From Neisseria brasiliensis (lineage in GTDB: Bacteria; Pseudomonadota; Gammaproteobacteria; Burkholderiales; Neisseriaceae): DNA of 64,000 nt. The position numbers were made by a program, and so were the translations under genes. How positions within the stretch are numbered: the stretch's first letter is position 1; every line of letters begins with the position of its first letter. Shown here in pieces: positions 27,435 through 34,966 of the stretch. A model generated the notes under the pieces. The model made no database searches. It had not been told where the DNA came from and saw only the letters and a program-made list of their open reading frames with translations. The DNA is taken from assembly GCF_009671065.1 (NCBI RefSeq), contig NZ_CP046027.1:2170001-2234000 (forward strand), given 5' to 3'.

Positions 27435-28577
27435 ATGTTAATACTCAAAACATTCAAATTTGAACTGATGCCAAACGGCGAGCAAATCCGCAAAATGAAA
27501 CAATTTTGCGGTTGTTCGCGTTTCGTATTCAATCGTGCTTTGGCGTATCAAAACGAACAATATCAACAAGATAATTCGTTCAAATTTAGCTACACCAAAA
27601 TCGCAAATTTGCTGCCTGAATGGAAACGAGAATTAGACTGGCTAAAAGACTGCCACAGCCAAGTTTTGCAGCAAAGTTTGAAAGACTTGGAAAGCGCATT
27701 CAAAAACTTCTTTGCCAAACGCGCAGATTTCCCCAAATTCAAACGCAAAGGCGAAAAAGACAGTTTCCGCTTTCCGCAAGGCTGTAAATTGGAGCAGCAA
27801 AATAATCGTATCTATTTGCCCAAAATCGGTTGGGTGCGCTATCGCAACAGCCGACACGTTTCAGGCAGCCTGAAAAACGTAACCGTATCGCAAAAATGCG
27901 GTAAATGGTTTGTATCTATGCAAACCGAAACCGAGCAGGAAATCGCGCAGCCAAACGGTGGCGAAACTGGGATTGATATGGGTGTTGCCAAATTTGCAAC
28001 ATTGTCCAATGGTCAGTTTTTTGAGCCAATCAACGCATTCAAAACGTTGAAAGGCAAACTAGCAAAACTGCAAAAACAGTTCAAACACAAAACCAAATTC
28101 AGCAAAAACTGGCAGAAACTGAAAGCAAAAATCAGCCGTTTGCACCACAAAATCAGCAATATCCGTAAAAACTACCTGCACCAAATCAGCAGCGCAATCA
28201 GCCAAAACCACGCGATTGTGTATGTGGAAGATTTGCAGGTGGCGAATATGTCCAAATCCGCTAAAGGCAACGCCGTGCAGCATGGAAAAAACGTTGCTGC
28301 CAAATCAAGCTTAAACCGTGCGATTTTAGACCAGTCTTGGTTTGAGTTTCGCCGTCAGTTGGACTATAAGCTGTTGTGGCGCGGTGGGCATTTGGTGGCT
28401 GTTCCGCCACAAAATACCAGTCGTTGTTGCCCAGCTTGCGGACATACTGCCAAAGATAACCGTCAAACACAGGCAAACTTTGAATGTGTGCAATGTGGCT
28501 ATCAAAACAATGCGGATATTGTGGGTGCAATCAATGTGTTAAAGCGCGGTCAAGAGATTTTGGCAGCGCAAAAGTAA
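27435..28577 (+). CDS. tnpB: IS605 OrfB TnpB, RNA-guided nuclease
   Basis: A 380-residue TnpB. The RuvC-like triad is present: D181 in GIDMGVAKFA, E265 in YVEDLQVANM and D361 in NADIVGAINVL. The zinc finger cysteines are C332/C335 and C351/C354. The N-terminal helix-turn-helix part begins MLILKTFKFELMPN. TnpB proteins are guided by omega-RNA from the element's right end and cut empty sites, helping the element persist. All key residues are intact. The coding sequence contains TTCAGGCAGCCTGAA (27860-27874), an uptake-sequence dialect foreign to this genome. Confidence 0.93.
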   Translation: MLILKTFKFELMPNGEQIRKMKQFCGCSRFVFNRALAYQNEQYQQDNSFKFSYTKIANLLPEWKRELDWLKDCHSQVLQQSLKDLESAFKNFFAKRADFPKFKRKGEKDSFRFPQGCKLEQQNNRIYLPKIGWVRYRNSRHVSGSLKNVTVSQKCGKWFVSMQTETEQEIAQPNGGETGIDMGVAKFATLSNGQFFEPINAFKTLKGKLAKLQKQFKHKTKFSKNWQKLKAKISRLHHKISNIRKNYLHQISSAISQNHAIVYVEDLQVANMSKSAKGNAVQHGKNVAAKSSLNRAILDQSWFEFRRQLDYKLLWRGGHLVAVPPQNTSRCCPACGHTAKDNRQTQANFECVQCGYQNNADIVGAINVLKRGQEILAAQK

Positions 28578-28737
28578 AATGAAGTTTCAGGGCAGGACGT
28601 GCCCGTAGCGTCTGTGAAGTGAACCGTGCAGTAAGGCGGTCAGCAGCAGAAACCCACCGAAGCGATTTGTGAATGGCTCAATGCCGTTCACAAATCGCCG
28701 TAGGAATTCCCTCCCTTCAGGGAGGGAAGGACGTCAA
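28578..28737 (+). ncRNA. Probable omega-RNA scaffold (right-end RNA) of the IS605 element
   Basis: The 160 bases after tnpB are non-coding and structured: GCGATTTGTGAA (28662) pairs with TTCACAAATCGC (28687), and a CCCTCCC/GGGAGGG hairpin sits 8 bases before the proposed end. In this family such RNA, overlapping the 3' part of tnpB, carries a guide copied from the flank. Here the guide would start at 28738 (GGATGAAAAAAGTAGC), inside the creA-like gene start. This is inferred from family knowledge. Confidence 0.55.
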
Positions 28738-28739
28738 GG

Positions 28740-29315
28740 ATGAAAAAAGTAGCGATGTTGAAAAAATTAACGTTGGCCGCGATTACAGCGGCATTGTTGG
28801 CGGCTTGCGGTGGCAGCGATTCGGATAAAATCGGTAAGGCCAGTACGGTGTTTCACATGCTGGGTAAAAACGACCGCATTGAAGTGGAAGCGTTTGACGA
28901 CCCTGATGTGCAGGGTGTGGCGTGTTATATTTCCTATGCCAAAAAAGGTGGCTTGAAAGAAACCGTGAATTTGGAAGAAGACGCCAGCGATGCTTCGGTG
29001 TCGTGTGTACAGTCTGCCAATATCATCCGCTACAATGAAGCAGCAGTTACCAAGCCGAAGCAGGTTTTCAAGCGCAGTGCCAGCGTAGCTTTTAAGAGCC
29101 AGCAGATTATCCGTTATTACGACCCGAAGCGTAAGGCTTTCGCCTATTTGGTGTACAGCGATAAAATTGTGCAAGGTTCACCGAAAAATTCTTTGAGCGC
29201 GATTTCCTGCTTCGATGGGCAGCGCGTAGATGAAAAAGAAATCACCGGTTTGGCCAATAAAGAAGTGCATGGTGCGTGTATTGTTGAAGTGGCGGCACCG
29301 GCGCAACCTAAATAA
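28740..29315 (+). CDS. creA: CreA family lipoprotein
   Basis: A 191-residue protein very like E. coli CreA in segments such as VFHMLGKNDRIEVEAFDDPDVQGVACYIS, EDASDASVSC and YLVYSDKIVQGSPKNSLSAI. Its function is unknown. MLKKLTLAAITAALLAAC (from the internal ATG at 28755) is a classical lipoprotein signal with lipobox LAAC, so the mature protein is probably membrane-anchored in the periplasm. The start is uncertain: ATG 28740 has GGAAGG 9 bases upstream, contributed by the right end of the IS605 element. The native promoter has been displaced, so expression may depend on the element. Confidence 0.85.
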   Translation: MKKVAMLKKLTLAAITAALLAACGGSDSDKIGKASTVFHMLGKNDRIEVEAFDDPDVQGVACYISYAKKGGLKETVNLEEDASDASVSCVQSANIIRYNEAAVTKPKQVFKRSASVAFKSQQIIRYYDPKRKAFAYLVYSDKIVQGSPKNSLSAISCFDGQRVDEKEITGLANKEVHGACIVEVAAPAQPK

Positions 29316-29327
29316 TCAAGAGAGCAT

Positions 29328-29876
29328 ATGAATTTAGCAAACTATTTTTTGGTGGCCATGCCCAATATGGATGACCCGCTTTTCCAAGACAGTGTGATTT
29401 ATCTTTGCGAGCATGATGAAGAAGGCGCATTGGGCATTATCATCAATAAGCCGTCGCCGATTACGATGGACATGATTTTTGCCGTGAGCGACCGCAATAT
29501 TCCGTTGCGCATGCAGCACGAAAGCGTGATGATGGGCGGGCCGGTGCAGGTTGACCGCGGCTATGTGGTGCATACGCCTTTGGGCAATTGGCAAAGCACG
29601 CTGGCGGTAACCGATAACGTGGCGCTAACCTCTTCGCGCGACATTATCGAAAATTTATCCGAGCCCGGTGCGGTGGATAAAGCTTTGGTGAGCATTGGTT
29701 ATTCAAGCTGGGGCAAAGGGCAATTGGAACGCGAATTGGCCGATAATGTGTGGCTGACCGTGCCTGCCGATGAGCATATTTTGTTTGACGTGCCGTATGA
29801 ACACCGCTATGCGGCTGTGTTTGAAAAGCTCGGCATTCAGCCTGACCGTTTGGTTACAGGGGCAGGGCATGCATAA
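29328..29876 (+). CDS. yqgE: YqgE/AlgH family protein (UPF0301)
   Basis: A 182-residue cytoplasmic protein of the YqgE/AlgH family. It has the typical NYFLVAMPNMDDPLFQDSVIYLCEHDEEGALGIIINKP opening and VMMGGPVQVDRGYVVH. The biochemical role is not established. It follows creA by 12 bases with AAGAGAG before its ATG, and its last codons overlap the ruvX start by 8 bases. The yqgE-ruvX pair is conserved in many proteobacteria, which supports both calls. Confidence 0.92.
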   Translation: MNLANYFLVAMPNMDDPLFQDSVIYLCEHDEEGALGIIINKPSPITMDMIFAVSDRNIPLRMQHESVMMGGPVQVDRGYVVHTPLGNWQSTLAVTDNVALTSSRDIIENLSEPGAVDKALVSIGYSSWGKGQLERELADNVWLTVPADEHILFDVPYEHRYAAVFEKLGIQPDRLVTGAGHA

Positions 29877-30336
29877 AGCACCCAAAGGCACGACGCTGGC
29901 GTTTGATTTTGGCGAAGCACGCATAGGTGTGGCGCAGGGCGATGCCGAATTGGGCATGAGCCATCCGCTGGCAACCGTCACCGGCAATAGCAACGATGCC
30001 AAGTTTGAAGCCATTGCCAAGCTGGTGAAAGAATGGCAGCCGCGTCAATTGGTGGTTGGCCTGCCCACGCATACCGACGGCACCGAGCACGACTTAACGC
30101 GCTTGAGCCGCAAGTTTGGCCGCCGTTTGCAGGGGCGGTTTAATCTACCGGTGTATTGGGTGGATGAACGCATGTCGTCGCTGTATGCCGAAAGTTTGTT
30201 GGCTGAAGCGCAGGTGTTTGGCCGCAAACAGAAATCGGTGTTGGATCAAGTGGCGGCGCAAGCCATTTTGCAGGGCTTTTTTGAAGGCGGTGCGGCGGAA
30301 TATTTTAATGGTCGGGAAGCGGAAGACAGTAAATAA
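29869..30336 (+). CDS. ruvX: Pre-16S rRNA nuclease / Holliday junction resolvase-like YqgF
   Basis: A 155-residue RNase H-fold protein of the YqgF family. DFGEARIGVAQGD holds the first catalytic aspartate, VVGLPTHTDGTEHD is the middle motif, VYWVDERMSS holds the Glu, and DQVAAQAILQGFF ends the domain with a conserved Asp. Family members process the 5' end of 16S rRNA and were earlier proposed as Holliday resolvases. I chose the ATG at 29869, which overlaps yqgE and has an AGGGGCAGGG ribosome site, over longer in-frame starts. Confidence 0.9.
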   Translation: MHKAPKGTTLAFDFGEARIGVAQGDAELGMSHPLATVTGNSNDAKFEAIAKLVKEWQPRQLVVGLPTHTDGTEHDLTRLSRKFGRRLQGRFNLPVYWVDERMSSLYAESLLAEAQVFGRKQKSVLDQVAAQAILQGFFEGGAAEYFNGREAEDSK

Positions 30337-30494
30337 AAAGGCTTTTGATTGAGGCCGTCTGAAATAAACCGATTGTGCTGTGCAACATCTTTTCAGAAGG
30401 CCTGCGTATATTTGCGTTAAGAAAACAGGTAAACGCGCCAATGTTTGCTACACTCAAGTCGTTTTACAACAACACATCATTTAAAGGATACATC

Positions 30495-30917
30495 ATGGCT
30501 TTAATGGATACTTTGTTGAACGTGGCAACCCAAGCCCTGAACAACAATAACAACGGCACCAGCCAAAACCCGCTGATCGATATGGCGATGGATTTGGTGC
30601 AACAGCAAGGCGGCGTGGGCAACTTGATTAACCAATTGCAACAAGGTGGCTTAGGTGATGCATTGGGTAGCTGGGTTTCTACTTCTCAAGACAATGCGCC
30701 GGTTTCAGGCAATGAATTGCAAAGCGCCTTGGGCAGCGATGTGATTGGCCAAGTGGCACAAAAATTCGGTATGGACGGCCAGCAAGCCAGCGATTTGTTG
30801 GCGCAAGTGTTGCCAAACTTGGTAGACAGCGCCACGCCAAACGGTAATCCGCAAGAAGCCGACGGTTTCGGCTTGGACGACATTGCGTCATTGGTGTTGA
30901 AAAACTTCATCAAATAA
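30495..30917 (+). CDS. YidB-like DUF937 protein
   Basis: A 140-residue soluble protein starting MALMDTLLNVATQALNNNNN. The pattern of amphipathic helices with PLIDMAMDLVQQQGGVGNLINQLQQGGLGDALGSWVSTSQD and ELQSALGSDVIGQVAQKFGMDGQQASDLLAQVLPNLVD is typical of the YidB/DUF937 family, whose function is unknown. AAAGGA precedes the chosen ATG. The gene is monocistronic, ending at a strong terminator. Confidence 0.82.
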   Translation: MALMDTLLNVATQALNNNNNGTSQNPLIDMAMDLVQQQGGVGNLINQLQQGGLGDALGSWVSTSQDNAPVSGNELQSALGSDVIGQVAQKFGMDGQQASDLLAQVLPNLVDSATPNGNPQEADGFGLDDIASLVLKNFIK

Positions 30918-30929
30918 GCGCTGAAATAA

Positions 30930-30963
30930 AAAACCTTGGATAAATTTTATCCAAGGTTTTTTA
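30930..30963 (+). terminator. Rho-independent terminator after DUF937 gene
   Basis: AAAACCTTGGATAAA and TTTATCCAAGGTTTTTT form a 14-bp stem with flanking A and T runs, 12 bases after the stop. Confidence 0.9.
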
Positions 30964-30972
30964 ATCGTTTAA

Positions 30973-30998
30973 AGGCCGTCTGAATATTCAGACGGCCT
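30973..30998. terminator. DUS hairpin between convergent genes
   Basis: Near-perfect palindrome of two AG-DUS copies, just after the previous terminator and before the stop of the minus-strand YqaA-like gene. Confidence 0.65.
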
Positions 30999-31007
30999 TT
31001 AGATAGA

Positions 31008-31592
31008 TTAATGGGTAAAGCTATACACCGCATAACCGATTACAGCCAAGGCTACCGTGCCCCAGCCCAGCATTTCAATGTAGTGGCGGATTTTATCTGC
31101 ATATTTTTCACCACCCCAAGCGGATAATCTGGCCACCAAGAAGAAGCGGGCAAAGCGGGAAATGGCGGCGGATAATACAAACGGCAAAAATGCCATGTTC
31201 ATCACGCCGGCGCAAATGGTGAAGACTTTAAACGGAATTGGCGAGAAACCTGCCAAAAACACTACCACCACGCCCCACGTTTCAAACCAAAGCTGCGCCT
31301 GATCGAATTTGGCCTGCAAGCCCCAGCTTTGAATATAGCCCGACACCCAATCAAAGGCAAAATAGCCGACGGCATAGCCAATCATGCCGCCCAAAACCGA
31401 TGCCAGCGTGGTATATACTGCAAAGCGCAAGGCTTTTTTCGGCTCGGCCATCGACATCGGAATCAACATCACATCCGGCGGCACGGGGAAGAAAATGGCT
31501 TCGATAAAGCTGACAAAACTCAACCAAAACGGCGCAAAACGGTGTTTTGACCATTGCAGCGTTTTGTCGTAAACGGATTCAAAAATTTTCAT
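31008..31592 (-). CDS. YqaA/DedA-like (VTT domain) membrane protein
   Basis: A 194-residue membrane protein with four or five helices. Its features fit the VTT/SNARE-associated (DedA/YqaA) group: IEAIFFPVPPDVMLIPMSMAEP with re-entrant prolines, GGMIGYAVGYFAFD, and FLAGFSPIPFKVFTICAGVMNM. Relatives act as lipid or undecaprenyl phosphate flippases or in membrane homeostasis, but the YqaA branch has no firm substrate. The start MKIFESVYDK is preferred over one 15 codons upstream. Confidence 0.82.
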   Translation of the reverse strand: MKIFESVYDKTLQWSKHRFAPFWLSFVSFIEAIFFPVPPDVMLIPMSMAEPKKALRFAVYTTLASVLGGMIGYAVGYFAFDWVSGYIQSWGLQAKFDQAQLWFETWGVVVVFLAGFSPIPFKVFTICAGVMNMAFLPFVLSAAISRFARFFLVARLSAWGGEKYADKIRHYIEMLGWGTVALAVIGYAVYSFTH

Positions 31593-31782
31593 TAAAGGGC
31601 TTTCAAACAAGAAAAACGGCGGCCATGCACGAAGCATCCGCCAAAATCAGCGAGCATTTTAAACCAAATGCAGGCTTAGACAAGAAAATTTTGCTTAAGT
31701 TTGCAGGCCGTCTGAAACCTTGATACAAGCCGCTAAAACAACGTAAAATAACCCCGATTCCCATACAGGCCAAAATATTTCC

Positions 31783-32451
31783 GTGAACCAGCTTATTTTC
31801 GATTTTGCCGCACACGATTACCCCAGCTTTGATAAATTTCTCGGCACCGAAAATGCCGAGCTGGTGTACGTTTTGCGGCATAAACACGGTCAGTTTATCT
31901 ACGTTTGGGGCGAGCAGGGCGCAGGCAAAAGCCACTTGCTGCAAGCATGGATCGCCCAAGCCTTAGAAGCCGGTAAAAATGCCGTGTACATCGATGCCGC
32001 CGTTCACCCCTTAACCGAAAAAGCCTTTGATGCCGACTATTTGGCCATCGACCAAGTCGAGCGGCTGAATAATGAAGAACAAGCCCTGCTGTTTGCCATT
32101 TTCAACCGCTTTCGCAACAGCGGCAAAGGCTTTCTACTGCTTGGTTCCGAATACACCCCGCAACAATTGGTGATTCGTGAAGATTTACGTACCCGCATGG
32201 CTTATTGCTTGGTTTACGAAGTGAAACCCTTAACCGACCAAGAAAAAATCGATGCTCTCGCCAGCATGGCCGCCGCGCGACAAGTCACCATCGACACCGA
32301 AATCTTCGAATACCTCTTAAACCATTGGCGGCGCGACATGGACAGTCTCGTGCAAATGCTCGACACGCTCGACCATTACGCCGTGATGATGGGCAAACGC
32401 ATCACCTTACCGCTTTTGCGCCAACTTTTAAAACAACAGGAAACAGAATGA
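31783..32451 (+). CDS. hda: DnaA regulatory inactivator Hda
   Basis: A 222-residue AAA+ protein resembling the ATPase domain of DnaA without the DNA-binding domain. The N-terminal QLIFDF resembles a sliding-clamp binding motif. Walker A is GEQGAGKS, and the Walker B region (YLAIDQVERLN) follows. Hda bound to the clamp stimulates ATP hydrolysis by DnaA and so prevents re-initiation. It starts with GTG. Its stop overlaps the ATG of the next gene (ATGA), so the two are translationally coupled. Confidence 0.88.
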   Translation: MNQLIFDFAAHDYPSFDKFLGTENAELVYVLRHKHGQFIYVWGEQGAGKSHLLQAWIAQALEAGKNAVYIDAAVHPLTEKAFDADYLAIDQVERLNNEEQALLFAIFNRFRNSGKGFLLLGSEYTPQQLVIREDLRTRMAYCLVYEVKPLTDQEKIDALASMAAARQVTIDTEIFEYLLNHWRRDMDSLVQMLDTLDHYAVMMGKRITLPLLRQLLKQQETE

Positions 32452-33116
32452 AAAACCTCGCCATCTTCGACCTCGACAACACCTTAATCAACACCGATTC
32501 CGACCACACATGGCCGCAATACCTGATGAAAAAAGGCTTGGTCGATGTCGAATACACCGAAGCGCAAAACGAAAAATTCTACCAAGATTACCGCAACGGC
32601 TGCTTGAATATCGATGAATTTCTCAAATTCCATCTTGCTCCGTTGAAAGAATACAGCATGGAACAATTGGCTGAAATGCATCGCGAATTTATGACCGAAT
32701 TCATCATCCCGAACATCACGCCGATGCAGCGTATGCTGGTGGACAGCCACAAAAATGCCGGCGACGAATTATTGGTGATTTCGTCCACCAACGAGTTCAT
32801 CATTACCCCGATTTGTCACGCATTCGGCATTGAAAACGTCATCGGCACCCAGCTTGAAATCGGTTCAGACGGCCGCTATACCGGCAATTATCACGGCACA
32901 CCGAGCCTGAAAGAAGGCAAAATTACCCGCTTGAACGAATGGCTGGCCGCGCGTGGCGAAACCTTAGACAGCTACGACAAAGTGTATTTCTACAGCGATT
33001 CCAAAAACGACTTACCATTGCTGCGCCATGTGAACGAGCCGGTGGCGGTGAATCCGGATGCCGAATTGCTGGCCGAAGCGCAAGAAAAAGGCTGGCCGGT
33101 GTTGAATTTTAAATAA
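32448..33116 (+). CDS. HAD-superfamily hydrolase, subfamily IB
   Basis: A 222-residue HAD phosphatase. Motif I is FDLDNTLINTDSD with nucleophile D8 and acid D10. Motif II is VISSTNEF, and motif III/IV is YFYSDSKNDLPLLRHV. The helical cap after motif I is of the SerB-like IB type. The natural substrate is not evident; relatives include phosphoserine phosphatase-like and histidinol phosphatase-like enzymes. It overlaps hda by four bases and is followed by cutA. Confidence 0.88.
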   Translation: MKNLAIFDLDNTLINTDSDHTWPQYLMKKGLVDVEYTEAQNEKFYQDYRNGCLNIDEFLKFHLAPLKEYSMEQLAEMHREFMTEFIIPNITPMQRMLVDSHKNAGDELLVISSTNEFIITPICHAFGIENVIGTQLEIGSDGRYTGNYHGTPSLKEGKITRLNEWLAARGETLDSYDKVYFYSDSKNDLPLLRHVNEPVAVNPDAELLAEAQEKGWPVLNFK

Positions 33117-33128
33117 AGGCCGTCTGAA

Positions 33129-33452
33129 ATGCCCGCATTCAAGCCCGTTATCATTACCACCACAACCGCCACGCGTGAAGAAGCCGAGAAAATCGGCATG
33201 GCTTTGTTGCAAAACCAAATTGCCGCGTGCGTGCAGTATGAAGCCATCCGCAGCCATTATGTGTGGCAGGGAGAAGTGTGTTGCGATGAAGAAATCCGCG
33301 TGGTGATTAAATCTTCGCGTTGTCATTATAAAGCGGTGGAAAAGCTGATTTTGTCCAACCACAGCTACGATTGCCCACAAATTGTGATGCAGCCGGTATC
33401 GCGTGGTTTATCGGCATATTTGCGCTGGATGAAGACGCAAATGGGGTTATAA
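33129..33452 (+). CDS. cutA: CutA1 divalent-cation tolerance protein
   Basis: A 107-residue CutA1 with the family pattern VIITTTTATREEAEKIGMALLQNQIAACVQY, HYVWQGEVCCDEEIRVVIKS and YLRWM. It forms a trimer related in fold to PII proteins; a role in copper tolerance has been proposed but is not settled. A DUS lies directly against the start codon (33117-33128), so the uptake sequence occupies the ribosome-binding position. Confidence 0.92.
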   Translation: MPAFKPVIITTTTATREEAEKIGMALLQNQIAACVQYEAIRSHYVWQGEVCCDEEIRVVIKSSRCHYKAVEKLILSNHSYDCPQIVMQPVSRGLSAYLRWMKTQMGL

Positions 33453-33543
33453 TAGCGGTTTATTTTTCAGACGGCCTAAGTTAACGCTTGAGGCCGTTTG
33501 AAATGCTGTAAACCCAAATTGATTGAGAAAGAAAAAGAAACCC

Positions 33544-33927
33544 ATGTTCCGTACCATGCTCGGCGGCAAGATTCACCGCGCCACCGTAACCGAAGCCGAT
33601 TTAAACTATGTCGGCAGCATCACCGTTGACCAAGATTTGCTGGATGCCGCCGGTATTTGTGTTAACGAAAAAGTCGCCATCGTCAACAACAACAATGGCG
33701 AACGCCTTGAAACCTACACCATTCCCGGCGAACGCGGCAGCGGCGTGGTGTGCTTGAATGGCGCAGCGGCGCGTTTGGTGCAAAAGGGCGACATCGTGAT
33801 TATTATGTCGTATGTGATGTTGTCTGAACCAGAAGTCGCCAACCATGAGCCAAAAGTGGTGCTGGTGGACGAGCGCAATAAAATCCGCGATGTGATTTCG
33901 TATGAGCCGCCGCATACGGTTTTGTAA
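33544..33927 (+). CDS. panD: Aspartate 1-decarboxylase
   Basis: A 127-residue pyruvoyl enzyme making beta-alanine for pantothenate and coenzyme A. The self-cleavage site Gly24-Ser25 lies in NYVGSITVD, and Tyr and Arg residues expected in the active site (LETYTIPGERGSG; NGAAARL) are present. The start MFRTMLGGKIHRA matches homologues; seven upstream codons rich in lysine are ignored. It is monocistronic, with an imperfect DUS pair upstream (33466-33503). Confidence 0.95.
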   Translation: MFRTMLGGKIHRATVTEADLNYVGSITVDQDLLDAAGICVNEKVAIVNNNNGERLETYTIPGERGSGVVCLNGAAARLVQKGDIVIIMSYVMLSEPEVANHEPKVVLVDERNKIRDVISYEPPHTVL

Positions 33928-33934
33928 GGTACAC

Positions 33935-33969
33935 AGGCCGTCTGAACGGTTGATACTTTCAGACGGCCT
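33935..33969 (+). terminator. DUS hairpin after panD
   Basis: Inverted AG-DUS pair with an 11-base loop, starting 8 bases after the panD stop. Confidence 0.7.
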
Positions 33970-34040
33970 TTTAATATTCAGTAGTTTTTAAATAGTGACG
34001 AGCGCCGTTATGTTCATACGGCCTAGAAAAGGATTCAGCC

Positions 34041-34883
34041 ATGAATGTTCAAATCAATCAAATCCAAGTCGGCAACGATTTGCCGTTTACCCTGTTTGGC
34101 GGCATCAATGTGTTGGAAGACATGGATTCCACGCTCAAAGCCTGCGCGCATTACGTTAAAGTAACCGATAAATTGGGCATTCCGTATGTGTTTAAAGCAT
34201 CTTTTGACAAGGCTAATCGCTCGTCGATTCATTCCTTCCGCGGCGTGGGTTTGGACGAAGGCTTGAAGATTTTTGAAGCGGTGAAGCGTGAATTTAATGT
34301 GCCTGTGATTACCGATGTGCATGAGCCTTACCAATGCGCGCCTGTAGCGGAAGTGTGCGATGTGATCCAATTGCCGGCATTTTTAGCGCGCCAAACCGAT
34401 TTGGTGGTGGCGATGGCGAAAACCGGCAATGTCATCAACATCAAAAAACCGCAATTCTTAAGCCCGTCGCAGATGAAAAACATCATCGAAAAATTCAAAG
34501 AAGCCGGCAACGACCAATTGATTTTGTGCGAACGCGGCAGCAATTTCGGCTACGATAATCTGGTGGTCGATATGCTTGGTTTCGGCGTGATGAAGAAAAC
34601 CTGCGAGCAAACGCCGATTATTTTCGACGTGACCCATTCGCTGCAAACGCGTGATTCCGGTGCCGCCGCTTCCGGTGGCCGCCGCTCACAAGTGGTCGAT
34701 TTGGCTCTGGCCGGTATGGCGACCCGATTGGCCGGTTTGTTTTTGGAAGCGCATGAAAATCCCGACCAAGCCCGTTGCGACGGCCCGAGTGCATTACCGT
34801 TGGCACAATTGGAAGATTTCTTGCTGCGCGTGAAAGCGGTTGATGAAACGGTGAAATCATTCCTGCCGTTGGTAATTGATTAA
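34041..34883 (+). CDS. kdsA: 3-deoxy-8-phosphooctulonate synthase
   Basis: A 280-residue TIM-barrel enzyme that condenses phosphoenolpyruvate with arabinose 5-phosphate to Kdo-8-phosphate for lipopolysaccharide/lipooligosaccharide. Signatures include FKASFDKANRSSIHSFRG, TDVHEPYQCAPVAEVCDVIQLPAFLARQTDL and CERGSNFGYDNLVVDM. Asn (not Cys) in FDKANRSS suggests the metal-independent class. AAGGA precedes the ATG. The gene ends at a DUS hairpin shared with a convergent pseudogene. Confidence 0.95.
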   Translation: MNVQINQIQVGNDLPFTLFGGINVLEDMDSTLKACAHYVKVTDKLGIPYVFKASFDKANRSSIHSFRGVGLDEGLKIFEAVKREFNVPVITDVHEPYQCAPVAEVCDVIQLPAFLARQTDLVVAMAKTGNVINIKKPQFLSPSQMKNIIEKFKEAGNDQLILCERGSNFGYDNLVVDMLGFGVMKKTCEQTPIIFDVTHSLQTRDSGAAASGGRRSQVVDLALAGMATRLAGLFLEAHENPDQARCDGPSALPLAQLEDFLLRVKAVDETVKSFLPLVID

Positions 34884-34904
34884 GATTTTTGGTGATTGAG
34901 CGAA

Positions 34905-34937
34905 AGGCCGTCTGAAAAATTGTGTTTCAGACGGCCT
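34905..34937. terminator. DUS hairpin between kdsA and amylase pseudogene
   Basis: Inverted AG-DUS pair with a 9-base loop between convergent stops. Confidence 0.7.
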
Positions 34938-34966
34938 TTTGATTTAAAGTGAAGGCTGGCTAATCA

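Larger units (their letters stand above)
26880..28737 (+). mobile_element. IS200/IS605-family insertion sequence (tnpA and tnpB divergent)
   Basis: The element contains divergent tnpA (minus) and tnpB (plus) genes separated by 44 bases. End structures typical of the family are hairpins, not inverted repeats. On the left are CGCCG-TTCA-CGGCG (26910-26923) and GGACTGC-GTA-GCAGTCC (26938-26954). On the right are a 12-bp stem (28662-28673 with 28687-28698) and CCCTCCC-TTCA-GGGAGGG (28709-28726). I place the right end at TCAA (28734-28737), the tetranucleotide cleaved in IS608-like elements. The left end is only approximate. Insertion lies immediately before the creA-like gene. Confidence 0.8.
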
